In this document: positions 8,157 to 16,739 of the stretch, piece by piece
Position numbering within the stretch: position 1 is the first letter of the stretch
How the letters are laid out: every line of letters begins with the position of its first letter
NCBI GenBank assembly: GCA_035541265.1
Contig: DATKNQ010000266.1
Span: 1-64,000 of the forward strand
Source of the DNA: Bog-159 sp035541265
GTDB lineage: Bacteria > Acidobacteriota > Terriglobia > Bryobacterales > Bryobacteraceae
Length of the DNA: 64,000 nt
Reading direction: 5' to 3'
Notes under the pieces: generated by a model
What the model was told of the DNA's origin: nothing
Seen by the model: only the letters and a program-made list of their open reading frames with translations
The model's database searches: none
Position numbers and translations under genes: made by a program

Positions 8157-8831
8157 ATGCAGGTCCTGGCTCTTCGCCATACGCCTCTTGAAGGCATCGG
8201 TTCCATGGCCGCCCCACTCGCGCGCCATCACGTGGCTTGCCGGATCGTGAACCTTCCCACCGATGTGCCGGACCTGACCAACATGGCCGGGCTGATCCTC
8301 ATGGGCGGTCCGATGTCGGCCAACGACGATCTGCCCTGGATCCGGCACGAGATCGCGGCGATACGAACGGCCCGCGACCGCGGCCTTCCGGTGCTGGGCA
8401 TCTGCCTGGGTGCGCAGTTGATCGCTCGCGCGCTGGGCGCGCGCGTCTACCCGAACGGCGAAAAGGAAATCGGCTGGTCCAGTCTCAACTGGACCGCGGC
8501 CGCGCACACGGACGCCTTGTTCCACGGACTGCCCGATCCCCAAATGGTCTTTCAATGGCACGGCGAGACATTCGACCTGCCGCCGGGCGCCGGGCACCTG
8601 GCGTATTCGGACGTGTGCCGCAACCAGGCATATCGCGCGGGGACGAATATCTACGGCATCCAGTTTCACCTCGAAGTCACGCCGGAGATGATCGCGGAAT
8701 GGCTGCGCCAGGACGACGCTTGCGGCGAGGCGCGCGAGGCTGCTGCGCCCATCGATCCTTACGCGCACGCTGCCGCATTGGCGGACGCGGCCGACACCGT
8801 CTTCGACCGCTGGTGTCGCCTGCTACGCTGA
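8157..8831 (+). CDS. Class I glutamine amidotransferase-like protein
   Basis: The 224-residue protein is a free-standing class I GATase of the GMP-synthase-like type (COG0518). The nucleophile is C83 in LGICLGAQLIAR, and the His-Glu pair is H171/E173 in YGIQFHLEVTPEM. The loop ILMGGPMSANDD corresponds to the usual oxyanion region. Such stand-alone proteins hydrolyse gamma-glutamyl bonds, but the acceptor is unknown here. It starts 10 nt after the amidase and is followed by a small zinc-ribbon gene, so it is probably the third gene of the cell-wall unit. No synthetase domain is fused. Confidence 0.87.
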   Translation: MQVLALRHTPLEGIGSMAAPLARHHVACRIVNLPTDVPDLTNMAGLILMGGPMSANDDLPWIRHEIAAIRTARDRGLPVLGICLGAQLIARALGARVYPNGEKEIGWSSLNWTAAAHTDALFHGLPDPQMVFQWHGETFDLPPGAGHLAYSDVCRNQAYRAGTNIYGIQFHLEVTPEMIAEWLRQDDACGEAREAAAPIDPYAHAAALADAADTVFDRWCRLLR

Positions 8832-8837
8832 TGATGA

Positions 8838-9020
8838 GTGGAAGACCAACCGAGTGAGGAGGGCAAAGGTCCGCGCTGTCCCGCCTGCGGCTGGACCGAC
8901 GTGCGGCGCTCGCAGAGCCGGGGATTCCTCGACCGCCTGATGACGCTGGTGGCTCGCGTACCCTACCGGTGCCGCAGTTGCGGCCGGCGATTCTATCACG
9001 CCGCGGAGCCCGGCCCGTAG
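8838..9020 (+). CDS. Small zinc-ribbon protein
   Basis: Sixty residues with two Cys pairs (CPACG and CRSCG) separated by 27 residues form an obvious zinc ribbon. A helical basic stretch (RRSQSRGFLDRLMTLVARVPYRC) lies between the pairs. It starts with GTG 6 nt after the preceding stop, with GATGATGA-rich sequence rather than a strong ribosome binding site. Function unknown; zinc ribbons of this type bind nucleic acid or partner proteins. The close spacing suggests co-transcription with the amidotransferase. Confidence 0.7.
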   Translation: MEDQPSEEGKGPRCPACGWTDVRRSQSRGFLDRLMTLVARVPYRCRSCGRRFYHAAEPGP

Positions 9021-9042
9021 GAGCCTTCCGAATCGATGTAGC

Positions 9043-10299
9043 TCAGGGCCGCACCGCACGCGCCGCCAAGGCTGCCACGGCGCCGCCCCATGAACACGAA
9101 AGAAACAGGCCCAAAGGCGCAGCTTCATCGAGCTGACGCGGTTCGCCGGTGACCAGGTCCAGTCCCGCATCGGCATTTCCGCTGTGCCGTGCAATCGCCG
9201 GAAGGAAACCCTCGCGCGCGCAGAGCAAGCCCAATCCAAGTTCGGCGGCGGCCGTGCCTGCACCCATGTAGCCGGTGTGGCCCTTCAGAGCAGTGACCGC
9301 GGTGGCATAGCCGAACATTCCGGCGAGTGCGGCGGCCTCGCAGCGATCCTCCGCCGCCGTGCCCAGACCGGCCGCAAACACAAAGTCCGGATACGCCTCG
9401 CCCAGCGCTTGCCGCGCGGCCTGGCAGATCGTCTGTGCAGACCACGCCGGCCGCCACTGCTCCTGCGCTCCCATGGCCGACCCGGCACCGCACAACTCGC
9501 CGAGAATCGCGGCGCCACGGCTCTCGGCGTGCTCCCAATTCTCCAGCACCAGGAATCCCGCGCCTTCGCCCAGCACCAGGCCATCGCCCGCGGCGTCAAA
9601 AGGCCGATAGGCTTCCGTGGGCTCCAAGTGCGACAGCAGGCCTGCCTGCTCATACGCCAGGAAATTACCAGGGGTGGCCAATGAGTCATATCCGCCCGTG
9701 ATCGCCACGTCGCAGCGCCCCTCGAGCAGATCCAGATACGCGGCGTGAATTGCCTGCGCGGAGGCGGTGTCCTTTTGCGTGAAATTACCGTTGGGCCCGC
9801 GGACGCCGAACTCGGTCGAGAGCAGCGCCAGTCCGCCGTTGGCCAGCGTGCGCAGGCAGATGTAGCGGTCAATCAAGTGCGAAGGCAGCCCGCCCAGGTA
9901 CTTGTAATCCATTTCACGTCCGGCGTCCCAGGCCATCAGAAGGGAGGGAAAGAAATGGTCGTATTCCACGCCGGTCTGTCCGGAACCGGCCTGGATTCCG
10001 ACACGCGTAGCATCCACCTTGCTCAAGTCGATGCCGCTCTGTTCCACCGCTTCGCGCGCCGCGCGCATGGCGAACTGTACGGAACGGCCCATGAACTTGT
10101 AGTTTTTGGGAAAGCGCAGGCAGGATTCCAGATCGAACGGGGCTACGCTGGCCAATGCCTGCGCGGCGTGGCCCTCGACGGCAAACGCGCGCGCCGGGCC
10201 AATACCGGACTCGCCCGCGCGGCTGCGCGCCACGTTTTCGGCGGCCGACAACCCCAGCGGTGTAACCAACCCCACTCCCGTAATCGCGACCCGCTGCAT
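9043..10299 (-). CDS. Ketosynthase-fold protein (FabF-like) without catalytic residues
   Basis: The 418-residue protein has the thiolase fold of beta-ketoacyl-ACP synthases: RVAITGVGLVTPLG at the N-terminus, ITGGYDS, RPFDAAGDGLVLGEGAGFLVLENWE and CSWGGAVAALA at the end. The catalytic triad of FabF/FabB (Cys-His-His) is replaced. The nucleophile loop reads QKDTASAQAI, putting D177 where Cys belongs. The HGTGT loop is AGLGT (A310). The GHxxGAAG loop is GYMGAGTA (Y344). The structural Lys (K339) remains. It may act like a chain-length factor or a scaffold. No ACP or active KS gene adjoins it. A TAGAAT hexamer 11 nt upstream may be its -10. Confidence 0.82.
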   Translation of the reverse strand: MQRVAITGVGLVTPLGLSAAENVARSRAGESGIGPARAFAVEGHAAQALASVAPFDLESCLRFPKNYKFMGRSVQFAMRAAREAVEQSGIDLSKVDATRVGIQAGSGQTGVEYDHFFPSLLMAWDAGREMDYKYLGGLPSHLIDRYICLRTLANGGLALLSTEFGVRGPNGNFTQKDTASAQAIHAAYLDLLEGRCDVAITGGYDSLATPGNFLAYEQAGLLSHLEPTEAYRPFDAAGDGLVLGEGAGFLVLENWEHAESRGAAILGELCGAGSAMGAQEQWRPAWSAQTICQAARQALGEAYPDFVFAAGLGTAAEDRCEAAALAGMFGYATAVTALKGHTGYMGAGTAAAELGLGLLCAREGFLPAIARHSGNADAGLDLVTGEPRQLDEAAPLGLFLSCSWGGAVAALAARAVRP

Positions 10300-10348
10300 A
10301 CTCTTCAGAGATTCTACAATAGGGCGCGCCGCATCCCGCGCGGCACGG

Positions 10349-10354
10349 TACTAT
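10349..10354 (+). promoter_or_regulatory. -10 element TACTAT, leaderless-type
   Basis: TACTAT is followed by exactly six bases and the ATG of the DinB-like gene. No ribosome binding site precedes that ATG. Confidence 0.55.
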
Positions 10355-10360
10355 GACGCC

Positions 10361-10909
10361 ATGGCACTCCAATTCACCACTTCGTATCTGGCGGACTCCC
10401 TGACCCTGTTGCGCTATTACAAGAAAATGGCAGAGGCGGCGATCGCGCAGGTCACTGACGAGCAACTTTTTGCCACGCTCGACCCGGAGTCCAATTCGAT
10501 CGCCATCATCGTGAAGCACATGGCGGGCAACATGCGCTCGCGTTGGACGGATTTTCTGATCAGCGACGGTGAAAAAAACGATCGCCAACGCGACACCGAG
10601 TTCGAAGACCCGCCGGCCACGCGCGAAAGTCTGATGGCGCTTTGGCAAACGGGATGGGACATCCTGTTTGCCGCGCTCGAGCCTTTGACCGATGCGGACC
10701 TGGCACGTCAAGTCACGATCCGTGGTGAAGCGCACTCCGTGATGCAGGCCATCAACCGGCAGCTTGCGCACTACGCGAGTCACATCGGGCAGATCATTCT
10801 TCTGGCGAAGCATTTCCAATGCGACAAGTGGCGCTCGCTGAGTATTCCGCGGGGCAAGTCCGCCGAATTCACACGCCGCGTTACCGCCGGCGAAGCCAGC
10901 CAGCGCTAA
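10361..10909 (+). CDS. DinB-like protein (DUF1572 family)
   Basis: This 182-residue protein matches the DUF1572 branch of the DinB/YfiT four-helix-bundle superfamily, many of which bind a metal through three His residues. The first His is in IIVKHMAGNMRSRWTDFL and the C-terminal pair is in QLAHYASHIGQIILLAKHF. The family includes bacillithiol-type S-transferases, but the reaction of DUF1572 members is not established. Frame is open upstream, inside the antisense ketosynthase-like gene; the ATG used here has the TACTAT-N6 leaderless signal and gives the normal family N-terminus. The heme A synthase gene begins 11 nt after its stop. Confidence 0.88.
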   Translation: MALQFTTSYLADSLTLLRYYKKMAEAAIAQVTDEQLFATLDPESNSIAIIVKHMAGNMRSRWTDFLISDGEKNDRQRDTEFEDPPATRESLMALWQTGWDILFAALEPLTDADLARQVTIRGEAHSVMQAINRQLAHYASHIGQIILLAKHFQCDKWRSLSIPRGKSAEFTRRVTAGEASQR

Positions 10910-10920
10910 CATTGAGAGAA

Positions 10921-11856
10921 ATGGCGCATGCATTGGCGGACGCGCGCGCGGAGTCGTCCCCCGCGGTCTACCGGCGGTTCAGCCGGGTGGCTTGGGGCGT
11001 ACTCGCGTACAACATGCTGGTGGTGTTGTGGGGCGCATTCGTACGCGCCACCGGTTCCGGCGCGGGCTGCGGCAATCGCTGGCCGCTCTGTAATGGCGTA
11101 GTCGTTCCGCGCGCGGCGAGTGTTCAGACGATCATCGAATTCACGCACCGGGTCATGAGCGGCGTGGCCATCCTGGGCGTCTGCGGCCTGTGTTTGTGGG
11201 CGTTTCTGCTGTTCCCGCGCGGCCGCCGCGCGCGTCTTTTCGCGGCGCTGTCGGCCGTGTTCCTGTTTGCCGAGGCGCTGCTGGGCGCGGGTTTGGTGTT
11301 GTTCCGATATGTCGAGCACAACGCTTCGGCCGGCCGCGCCGTCTATCTTTCAGCACATCTCGTCAATACGCAGATCCTGCTGGCGATGCTGGCGCTGACC
11401 GCCTGGTTCGGCGCGGAAGGCGCCTCGCGCCGGTGGCATGCGGCGCCGCGAGTCGTGATGGCGGCATTGCCGGTTGCCGTGATCGTGGCGGTCAGCGGCG
11501 CGATCGCGGCCCTGGGTGACACACTCTTCCCCGCCCGCTCAGTGAGTGCCGGCATACACCAGGAGTTCGCGGCCAACGCCGCCGCGCTGCTGCGAATGCG
11601 CGCGCTGCATCCCGTAATCGCCGCGCTGGGATCCGCCGTAGTGCTGATGGCGGCCATCACCGCCTTGCGCTCACCGCGTCCCGCGGCAGTCCATTGCGGC
11701 TATGCGGTGGCCCTGCTGCTTTTTGTACAACTCGCTGCGGGTGTCATTAATATCTTTCTTCTCGCGCCGGTGTGGATGCAAATCACGCACCTGCTGATCG
11801 CCGATCTGCTCTGGATTTCATTGGTGGTCACGGCTCTCGAAACGGGACGCGCTTAA
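10921..11856 (+). CDS. ctaA: Heme A synthase (CtaA/Cox15 family)
   Basis: The 311-residue polytopic membrane protein converts heme O to heme A for cytochrome c oxidase. The N-terminal half has the signature WGAFVRATGSGAGCGNRWPLCNG followed by EFTHRVMSG, whose His is a heme ligand. About eight hydrophobic segments are visible. Further conserved His residues occur in AHLVNTQ, GIHQEFA, RALHPVIA and ITHLLIAD. It starts with ATG shortly after GAGAG, and TAACAT overlapping the upstream stop lies 8 nt before the start, so either a short leader or read-through from the DinB-like gene is possible. No ctaB or oxidase subunit gene is in view. Confidence 0.9.
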   Translation: MAHALADARAESSPAVYRRFSRVAWGVLAYNMLVVLWGAFVRATGSGAGCGNRWPLCNGVVVPRAASVQTIIEFTHRVMSGVAILGVCGLCLWAFLLFPRGRRARLFAALSAVFLFAEALLGAGLVLFRYVEHNASAGRAVYLSAHLVNTQILLAMLALTAWFGAEGASRRWHAAPRVVMAALPVAVIVAVSGAIAALGDTLFPARSVSAGIHQEFAANAAALLRMRALHPVIAALGSAVVLMAAITALRSPRPAAVHCGYAVALLLFVQLAAGVINIFLLAPVWMQITHLLIADLLWISLVVTALETGRA

Positions 11857-11950
11857 CACGGGCTTAACTTACTGTCTGAAGTTAGTACTCCGTTACTTGA
11901 AAATGGTCAGGCGCGGAAACCGGCGGGGGAGCCACACCGTCTGAAGTGGC

Positions 11951-14749
11951 ATGTGTCCCTGGCGGCGATGCGCTTTCCTTGCTTTTGCTCTCGTCTCGTG
12001 GATGGTCTTTCCGAACGCCTTGCCGGCCGCGGATCGGATTACGGCGGCCATCGATAACAGCCGCCGCGTCACGCTCGCGAGCCATGTCAGCCGGCGCATT
12101 GCTTCCGCGGTGGACCAGGGGCTGGTGGATGCATCGACCGAACTCTCCGATGTCACCATGGTGCTGCGGCCGTCCGCGAGCCAGCAAGCCGATCTCAATC
12201 AGTTACTCATCGCGCAGCAGGACCCATCGTCGTCCAGCTATCATCAATGGCTGACTCCGGAGCAGTATGCAGACCGCTTCGGAGTGAGCCAGAGCGATCT
12301 CGGCAAGATCACTGCCTGGCTCGGCGATTTCGGTCTTACGGTCGACTACACCGCCCGCGCGCGCAACGCGGTGGTCTTCGCCGGCTCGGTCGGCCAGGTG
12401 GGCCGGGCGTTTGGGGTCGAGATTCATCGATACCAGGTGAATGGCGAGCAGCACTATGCCAACGCAAACAGTCCCACGATTCCGGCGGCCTTTGACGGCC
12501 TGGTGGTGGGGATCCGCGGGCTCGACAATTTCCGGCTGAAGCCGAGATTGGTGCGTTACGCGCAACCGCGCGAAACCATGTCCGGCGGCGCTCATCAGCT
12601 TGCGCCGGGAGACGTGGCCACGATCTACGACATCACTCCGCTCTACAATGCCGGCATCACGGGTAAAGGCGCAACCATCGCCGTCGTTGGTCAGACTGAC
12701 ATCATCATGTCCGACATTGAAGCGTTCCACACGATGTTCGGCCTGCCTCCGAACGACCCTACCGTGAAGCTGTTTGGGAATAAAGATCCCGGCATCCTGA
12801 AAAGCTCGGGCGACCTTTCGGAGGCCGATCTCGACCTGGAACTTTCCGGCGCCCTCGCGCCCAACGCCACCATCATCTACGTGAATTCCACCGATGTGGT
12901 CAACTCTCTCCAATACGCGATCGATCAGAACCTGGCGCCGATTGTCAGCACCAGCTATGGCGACTGTGAGCTCGATGAAGGATCCGCGGGCTCGCAGGCC
13001 CTTGAACTGGTGGCGGAGCAGGCCAATGCGCAGGGCCAAACTATCTTCGCCGCTTCGGGTGACAGCGGCGCGGCGGATTGTTTCGGCATCGGCGACGGCC
13101 CCACCATCGATAATGCTCTTTCGGTGGACGTGCCGGCCTCGCTCCCGGAAGTTACCGGCGTGGGCGGTACCGAGTTCCAGGAAAGCAGCGGAAGTTACTG
13201 GAGTACGCAAAACTCGAGTGACTTGACGTCGGCGCTATCTTACATCCCCGAGATCTCATGGAACGACAGTAGTATCGATGGCAGCCCCGCGGCGAGCGGC
13301 GGCGGGGCCAGCGCGTATTTTTCGAAGCCATCCTGGCAGAGCGCGACAGGTGTGCCGGACGACGGTAAACGCGACGTCCCGGATGTGTCTATGTCGGCTT
13401 CCGCCGATCACGACGGATATGTCATTGTCAGCGGGGGCCAGACTCAGATCATCGGGGGGACATCCGTCGGGGGCCCGCAGTTTGCGGGTATCGCGGCATT
13501 GCTCAGCCAATACCTGGTAGCCAATGGACTCGAGTCGAGCGCCAGCCTCGGCAACATCAATCCGCAGCTCTACGCGCTGGCGCCGGTCACGGGAGTGTTT
13601 CACGACATTACCACCGGAAACAATAAAGTGGTTCCATGTTCTACTCCGAACTGCACCGGAACCGCCATCGGGTACAACGCTGGCGTGGGCTACGATCAAG
13701 TCACTGGAATCGGGAGCGTGGATGTCTATAACCTGGTCACGGCCTGGCACAGCGCCGGGGCGGTAAGCAAGGGCAGCGCGACCCTGACTTTGAACGCCAG
13801 CGTCACCAGCCTGGCTTTCAGCGGCTCAACCGTCCTGACTGCGACGGTGGCCAGTTCGAACGGCGGCACGCCCACCGGCACGGTCACGTTTACCACTGGC
13901 ACATTCTCGCTGGGAACGGCCACGCTGTCCGGATCGGGCGCGAGCGCCAAGGCTACTCTGACGCTCGCCGGCGTGCAGTTGGCCGCTGGAAAGAATTCTA
14001 TCACCGCCCAGTACAACGGCGATTCCAACTACTACGGCTCCACGGGCACGACTACAGTCACCATTACATCCACCGCGATCGGTCCGCCCACCGTGGGCGG
14101 CCTGACGAATGCTGCGTCGTTTCAGCAAGTGTTTGCTCCCGGTGAGATCGTGAGCGTTTTTGGCACCAACCTGGCATCCGCCACGACGAGCACGCCCGGG
14201 CTGCCTCTTCCTACCATGCTCGCGGGAACCTGGGTGACTATTAACGGCATCGCCGCGCCGCTTTATTACGTATCGCCCACACAGTTGAATATTCAGATCC
14301 CTTACGAAGTGACGGCGGCCTCGGGGGCGACGCTGCGCGTGAATAACAACGGCGAGAGCGTCTTTTACAGTTTCAAGGTGACGGCGACCGCTCCGGGCAT
14401 CTTCACGTTCGACAACGGCGCGCCGGTGCCCTTCTCAACCGCCGCGCGCGGCCAGGAAATCACGATGTATATGACCGGGGCCGGGGCCGTGTCGCCAACC
14501 GTGGCCACGGGATCGGCGCCTGCGGCCGATACCTCCGCTTCGGAGTTACCCGCCCCAACCGGAGCCGTGTCGCTAACCGTGGGTGGCGCGGCGGCCACGA
14601 TTAACTTCATCGGCATACCGACATGGTCGGTTGGCGTGGTGCAGATCAACTACACGATTCCATCGAGTGCGCCACTCGGTTCGCAGGCAGTGATTCTGTC
14701 AGTCGGCGGTGTGGCGAGCGCCTCCACGCAGTTAACGGTCACCCAATAG
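11951..14749 (+). CDS. Secreted S53 (sedolisin/kumamolisin) peptidase with Ig-like and TIGR03437 domains
   Basis: The 932-residue exported protease has, in order: signal peptide (AFLAFALVSWMVFPNALPAA), pro-kumamolisin activation domain at about 40-195, S53 catalytic domain at about 205-595, a bacterial Ig-like repeat at about 605-700 (TLTLNASVTSLAFSGSTVL) and a C-terminal TIGR03437 domain (LTNAASFQQVFAPGEIVSVF). Catalytic residues are all visible: E291 and D295 in SEADLDLEL, oxyanion D371 in ASGDSGAAD and S505 in GGTSVGGPQFAG. The calcium-site block GVGYDQVTGIGS is present. Such enzymes work at acidic pH outside the cell. TIGR03437 is a hallmark of Solibacter-like Acidobacteriota and gives the best taxonomic clue here. 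The 3' end overlaps the convergent epimerase gene by 11 nt. Confidence 0.93.
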   Translation: MCPWRRCAFLAFALVSWMVFPNALPAADRITAAIDNSRRVTLASHVSRRIASAVDQGLVDASTELSDVTMVLRPSASQQADLNQLLIAQQDPSSSSYHQWLTPEQYADRFGVSQSDLGKITAWLGDFGLTVDYTARARNAVVFAGSVGQVGRAFGVEIHRYQVNGEQHYANANSPTIPAAFDGLVVGIRGLDNFRLKPRLVRYAQPRETMSGGAHQLAPGDVATIYDITPLYNAGITGKGATIAVVGQTDIIMSDIEAFHTMFGLPPNDPTVKLFGNKDPGILKSSGDLSEADLDLELSGALAPNATIIYVNSTDVVNSLQYAIDQNLAPIVSTSYGDCELDEGSAGSQALELVAEQANAQGQTIFAASGDSGAADCFGIGDGPTIDNALSVDVPASLPEVTGVGGTEFQESSGSYWSTQNSSDLTSALSYIPEISWNDSSIDGSPAASGGGASAYFSKPSWQSATGVPDDGKRDVPDVSMSASADHDGYVIVSGGQTQIIGGTSVGGPQFAGIAALLSQYLVANGLESSASLGNINPQLYALAPVTGVFHDITTGNNKVVPCSTPNCTGTAIGYNAGVGYDQVTGIGSVDVYNLVTAWHSAGAVSKGSATLTLNASVTSLAFSGSTVLTATVASSNGGTPTGTVTFTTGTFSLGTATLSGSGASAKATLTLAGVQLAAGKNSITAQYNGDSNYYGSTGTTTVTITSTAIGPPTVGGLTNAASFQQVFAPGEIVSVFGTNLASATTSTPGLPLPTMLAGTWVTINGIAAPLYYVSPTQLNIQIPYEVTAASGATLRVNNNGESVFYSFKVTATAPGIFTFDNGAPVPFSTAARGQEITMYMTGAGAVSPTVATGSAPAADTSASELPAPTGAVSLTVGGAAATINFIGIPTWSVGVVQINYTIPSSAPLGSQAVILSVGGVASASTQLTVTQ

Positions 14750-15833
14750 ACGCGGGCCGCAGCCCGAGTCCCGGCCGGTCCGGCAGAATCAACTTGCCCT
14801 TTTCAACTAACACGCCGCTGAATGGATCGTTAGCGATCAGCAGGTTGCCGTCGAGATCCGCATAGTCGACCAGCGGCGAGAGATGTGCCGCCGCCGTCAC
14901 GCTGACCGAGCTCGAAATCATGCATCCGAGCATGGTTTTCAGACCCAGCGATTTGGCGATCTGGATCATGTTGTGCGCTTCCAGTACACCGCCCGCTTTA
15001 TCGAGCTTCACGTTGACGCCGTCGAAGGCGCCCACCATCTTCGGAATGTCGGATGCGTGGCGGCAGGCTTCATCGGCGATCAACGGCACGTGGACCCGCT
15101 CGTGGACCCAGTGCATCTCGTCCAGCATATCGGCGGGCATGGGCTGCTCGACGAACTCGACGCCCTTGGTGGCCAGCCAGTTGATCTTGCGCACGGCCTC
15201 TTCTTTGTCCTTCCAGCCTTCGTTGGCGTCCACGCGCAGCGGCTTGTCGGTGACGCTACGCACGGCCGCGATGGTGGCTTCGTCGGTATCGAGCCCCACC
15301 TTAATTTTCAGCACCGGAAAAGGCGCCGCCTCGCGCACTTTCTGGCGCGTCATCTGCGGATTATCGATGCCGATCGAAAAAGTCGTGACCGGAGCATCGC
15401 GCGGGTCGAGACCGAAGTAGCGATAGAGCGGCACGCCCAGCTTCTGACCGACCCAATCCATCAGCGCGATATCGATGGCTGCCTTGCCCGCCCACTGGCC
15501 TTCGACGCGCGCGAAGACCTGGTGCGTGAGCTTTGCGAATTGCCAGGGATCGGCGCTGGTCAACAGATCGCGCACGGATTCGACGGACTGCCGCGCGCCG
15601 GCGGCGTCCTCTTTATAACGTACGATCGGCGCGCCCTCGCCGTGGCCCGTGATGCCGCCATTGCTGTAGGCGACGTACAGCGTGTCGCGGTACGCGCTCG
15701 AAGACATGGTGGTGGCCCAGGTGTGGCGCAGCTTCAGCCGCTTGATCTCGGTAGTGACGGTGGCGCGCGGCGCACCCGCGGAAAGTAAAGCAGGCCATCC
15801 GGCTTGCGCCAGGAAGAAGTGACGGCGGTTCAT
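14739..15833 (-). CDS. Tat-exported dipeptide (L-Ala-D/L-Glu type) epimerase
   Basis: The 364-residue enolase-superfamily protein fits the dipeptide epimerases that convert L-Ala-D-Glu from murein peptides to L-Ala-L-Glu. Catalytic residues are K176/K178 in LKIKVG, the metal ligands D202 (VDANEGW), E229 (FVEQPMP) and D254 (IADEAC), and K276 in VNVKLDKAGG. Unusually it begins with a twin-arginine-like leader (NRRHFFLAQAGWPALLSAG), so it probably works in the periplasm rather than the cytoplasm. The start has a GGAGAC ribosome binding site and overlaps the stop of the NlpC/P60 gene (ATGA), so the two are translationally coupled. Substrate specificity is inferred from context. Confidence 0.88.
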   Translation of the reverse strand: MNRRHFFLAQAGWPALLSAGAPRATVTTEIKRLKLRHTWATTMSSSAYRDTLYVAYSNGGITGHGEGAPIVRYKEDAAGARQSVESVRDLLTSADPWQFAKLTHQVFARVEGQWAGKAAIDIALMDWVGQKLGVPLYRYFGLDPRDAPVTTFSIGIDNPQMTRQKVREAAPFPVLKIKVGLDTDEATIAAVRSVTDKPLRVDANEGWKDKEEAVRKINWLATKGVEFVEQPMPADMLDEMHWVHERVHVPLIADEACRHASDIPKMVGAFDGVNVKLDKAGGVLEAHNMIQIAKSLGLKTMLGCMISSSVSVTAAAHLSPLVDYADLDGNLLIANDPFSGVLVEKGKLILPDRPGLGLRPASIG

Positions 15834-16675
15834 TTGAGTCTCCTGCAAGCGACCAGCAAGTGCGCCCAGTGCGGATCGCTCAAGTCGCAGATCTGGATCA
15901 CGGGATGGATCCAGGTCGTGGCATTGATAAATTTGCCTTCGCCGATGTACATGCCGGTGTGCGTAATGTGACCGGCGGCGCTGCCGAAGTAGAGCAGATC
16001 GCCCGGCTGCAGATCTTCGCGCCGCATGGCCGCGACGCCCTGCCAGGCGGCTTGCAGATCGGCATCGCGCGGGATGAGCGTACCGCGCCGGCGGCAGAGC
16101 ATCTGCGTGAAGCCTGAACAATCGTACCCGAAGCTCGACGTGCCGCCCCAAGTGTACGGCAGGCCCAGAAAGCGGCGGCTCAGCGCGATGGTCTCGGCGA
16201 TCGAGAGCGGCCGCGTATCGAAGGTGACGTCTCCAGTCTGCACCCAGCCGGAGCGATCGTCCGGCAGACGCACTTCCAGCCAGCGCGGGTTGTCGGCAGG
16301 CTCGGCGATCACTTCGAGGCGCGTCTCAAACGGCACCGTGACCAGTGGCTGGCGCTTGGTCACGTTCGGCTCGTAGTACAGGTGGGCGAACAGGCTCTCG
16401 ACCTGCGCCACACGCCCGGCGGAGGCGTATGGCTTCTCGCCTGCGGCCGGACGGCGCACGTCTGTGAGCGGCATCCAGCCCTTGTAGTCGTCCGGGGTGC
16501 GCACTTCTAGCCAGCCGGGCCGTTCCCCGATGACGCCCACAGTGGTTCCGTAGATCGCCTGCGAGACCACCTCGGTATCGCCGCTCGGCTGCGCGTACAT
16601 ATTCGCCACAGGCTTCAGGACCACGGCCTGGGGCGCGGACGCGGCGAGCAGAGCCAGGGACATAAACAGGTGCAT
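15830..16675 (-). CDS. Secreted NlpC/P60 peptidase with SH3-like domains
   Basis: The 281-residue protein has a signal peptide (FMSLALLAASAPQAVV), two SH3-like segments (about 20-75 and 85-150; WLEVRTPDDYKGW and WLEVRLPDDRSGW are internal echoes), then an NlpC/P60 catalytic domain. The Cys is C186 in GYDCSGFTQML, the His is in AGHITHTGMYIG, and the third polar residue is H257 in ATTWIHPVI. Relatives (YkfC type) are gamma-D-glutamyl-L-diamino acid endopeptidases that release L-Ala-D-Glu from murein peptides. The next gene is the epimerase that would act on this dipeptide. Its start codon overlaps, on the opposite strand, the region upstream of the luciferase-like gene. Confidence 0.9.
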   Translation of the reverse strand: MHLFMSLALLAASAPQAVVLKPVANMYAQPSGDTEVVSQAIYGTTVGVIGERPGWLEVRTPDDYKGWMPLTDVRRPAAGEKPYASAGRVAQVESLFAHLYYEPNVTKRQPLVTVPFETRLEVIAEPADNPRWLEVRLPDDRSGWVQTGDVTFDTRPLSIAETIALSRRFLGLPYTWGGTSSFGYDCSGFTQMLCRRRGTLIPRDADLQAAWQGVAAMRREDLQPGDLLYFGSAAGHITHTGMYIGEGKFINATTWIHPVIQICDLSDPHWAHLLVACRRLK

Positions 16676-16708
16676 GGTACCTGATTTCAGACTACCAACA
16701 GCCCGTGC

Positions 16709-16714
16709 TATACT
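16709..16714 (+). promoter_or_regulatory. -10 element TATACT
   Basis: TATACT lies 25 nt before the TTG start at 16740, giving a short leader that includes the GGAGG ribosome binding site. Because it sits inside the longer open frame that begins at 16674, it argues for the downstream TTG as the real start. Confidence 0.4.
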
Positions 16715-16739
16715 GCCACCCGGCGTTGATGGAGGCTTC

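Noticed and set aside
9914..10933. Minus-strand frame of 339 codons spanning the DinB-like gene and the start of the ketosynthase-like gene
   Set aside because: It crosses two genes with good family matches and a promoter between them; its own product has no domain.
11857..11950. Inverted repeat TAACTT/AAGTTA after ctaA as a terminator
   Set aside because: Only a 6-bp AT-rich stem with an 8-base loop and no U-tract.
15834..16151. N-terminal extension of the dipeptide epimerase frame
   Set aside because: The added ~106 residues are Arg/His-rich antisense-like text overlapping the NlpC/P60 gene in another frame. The internal ATG has a GGAGAC ribosome binding site and a Tat leader.
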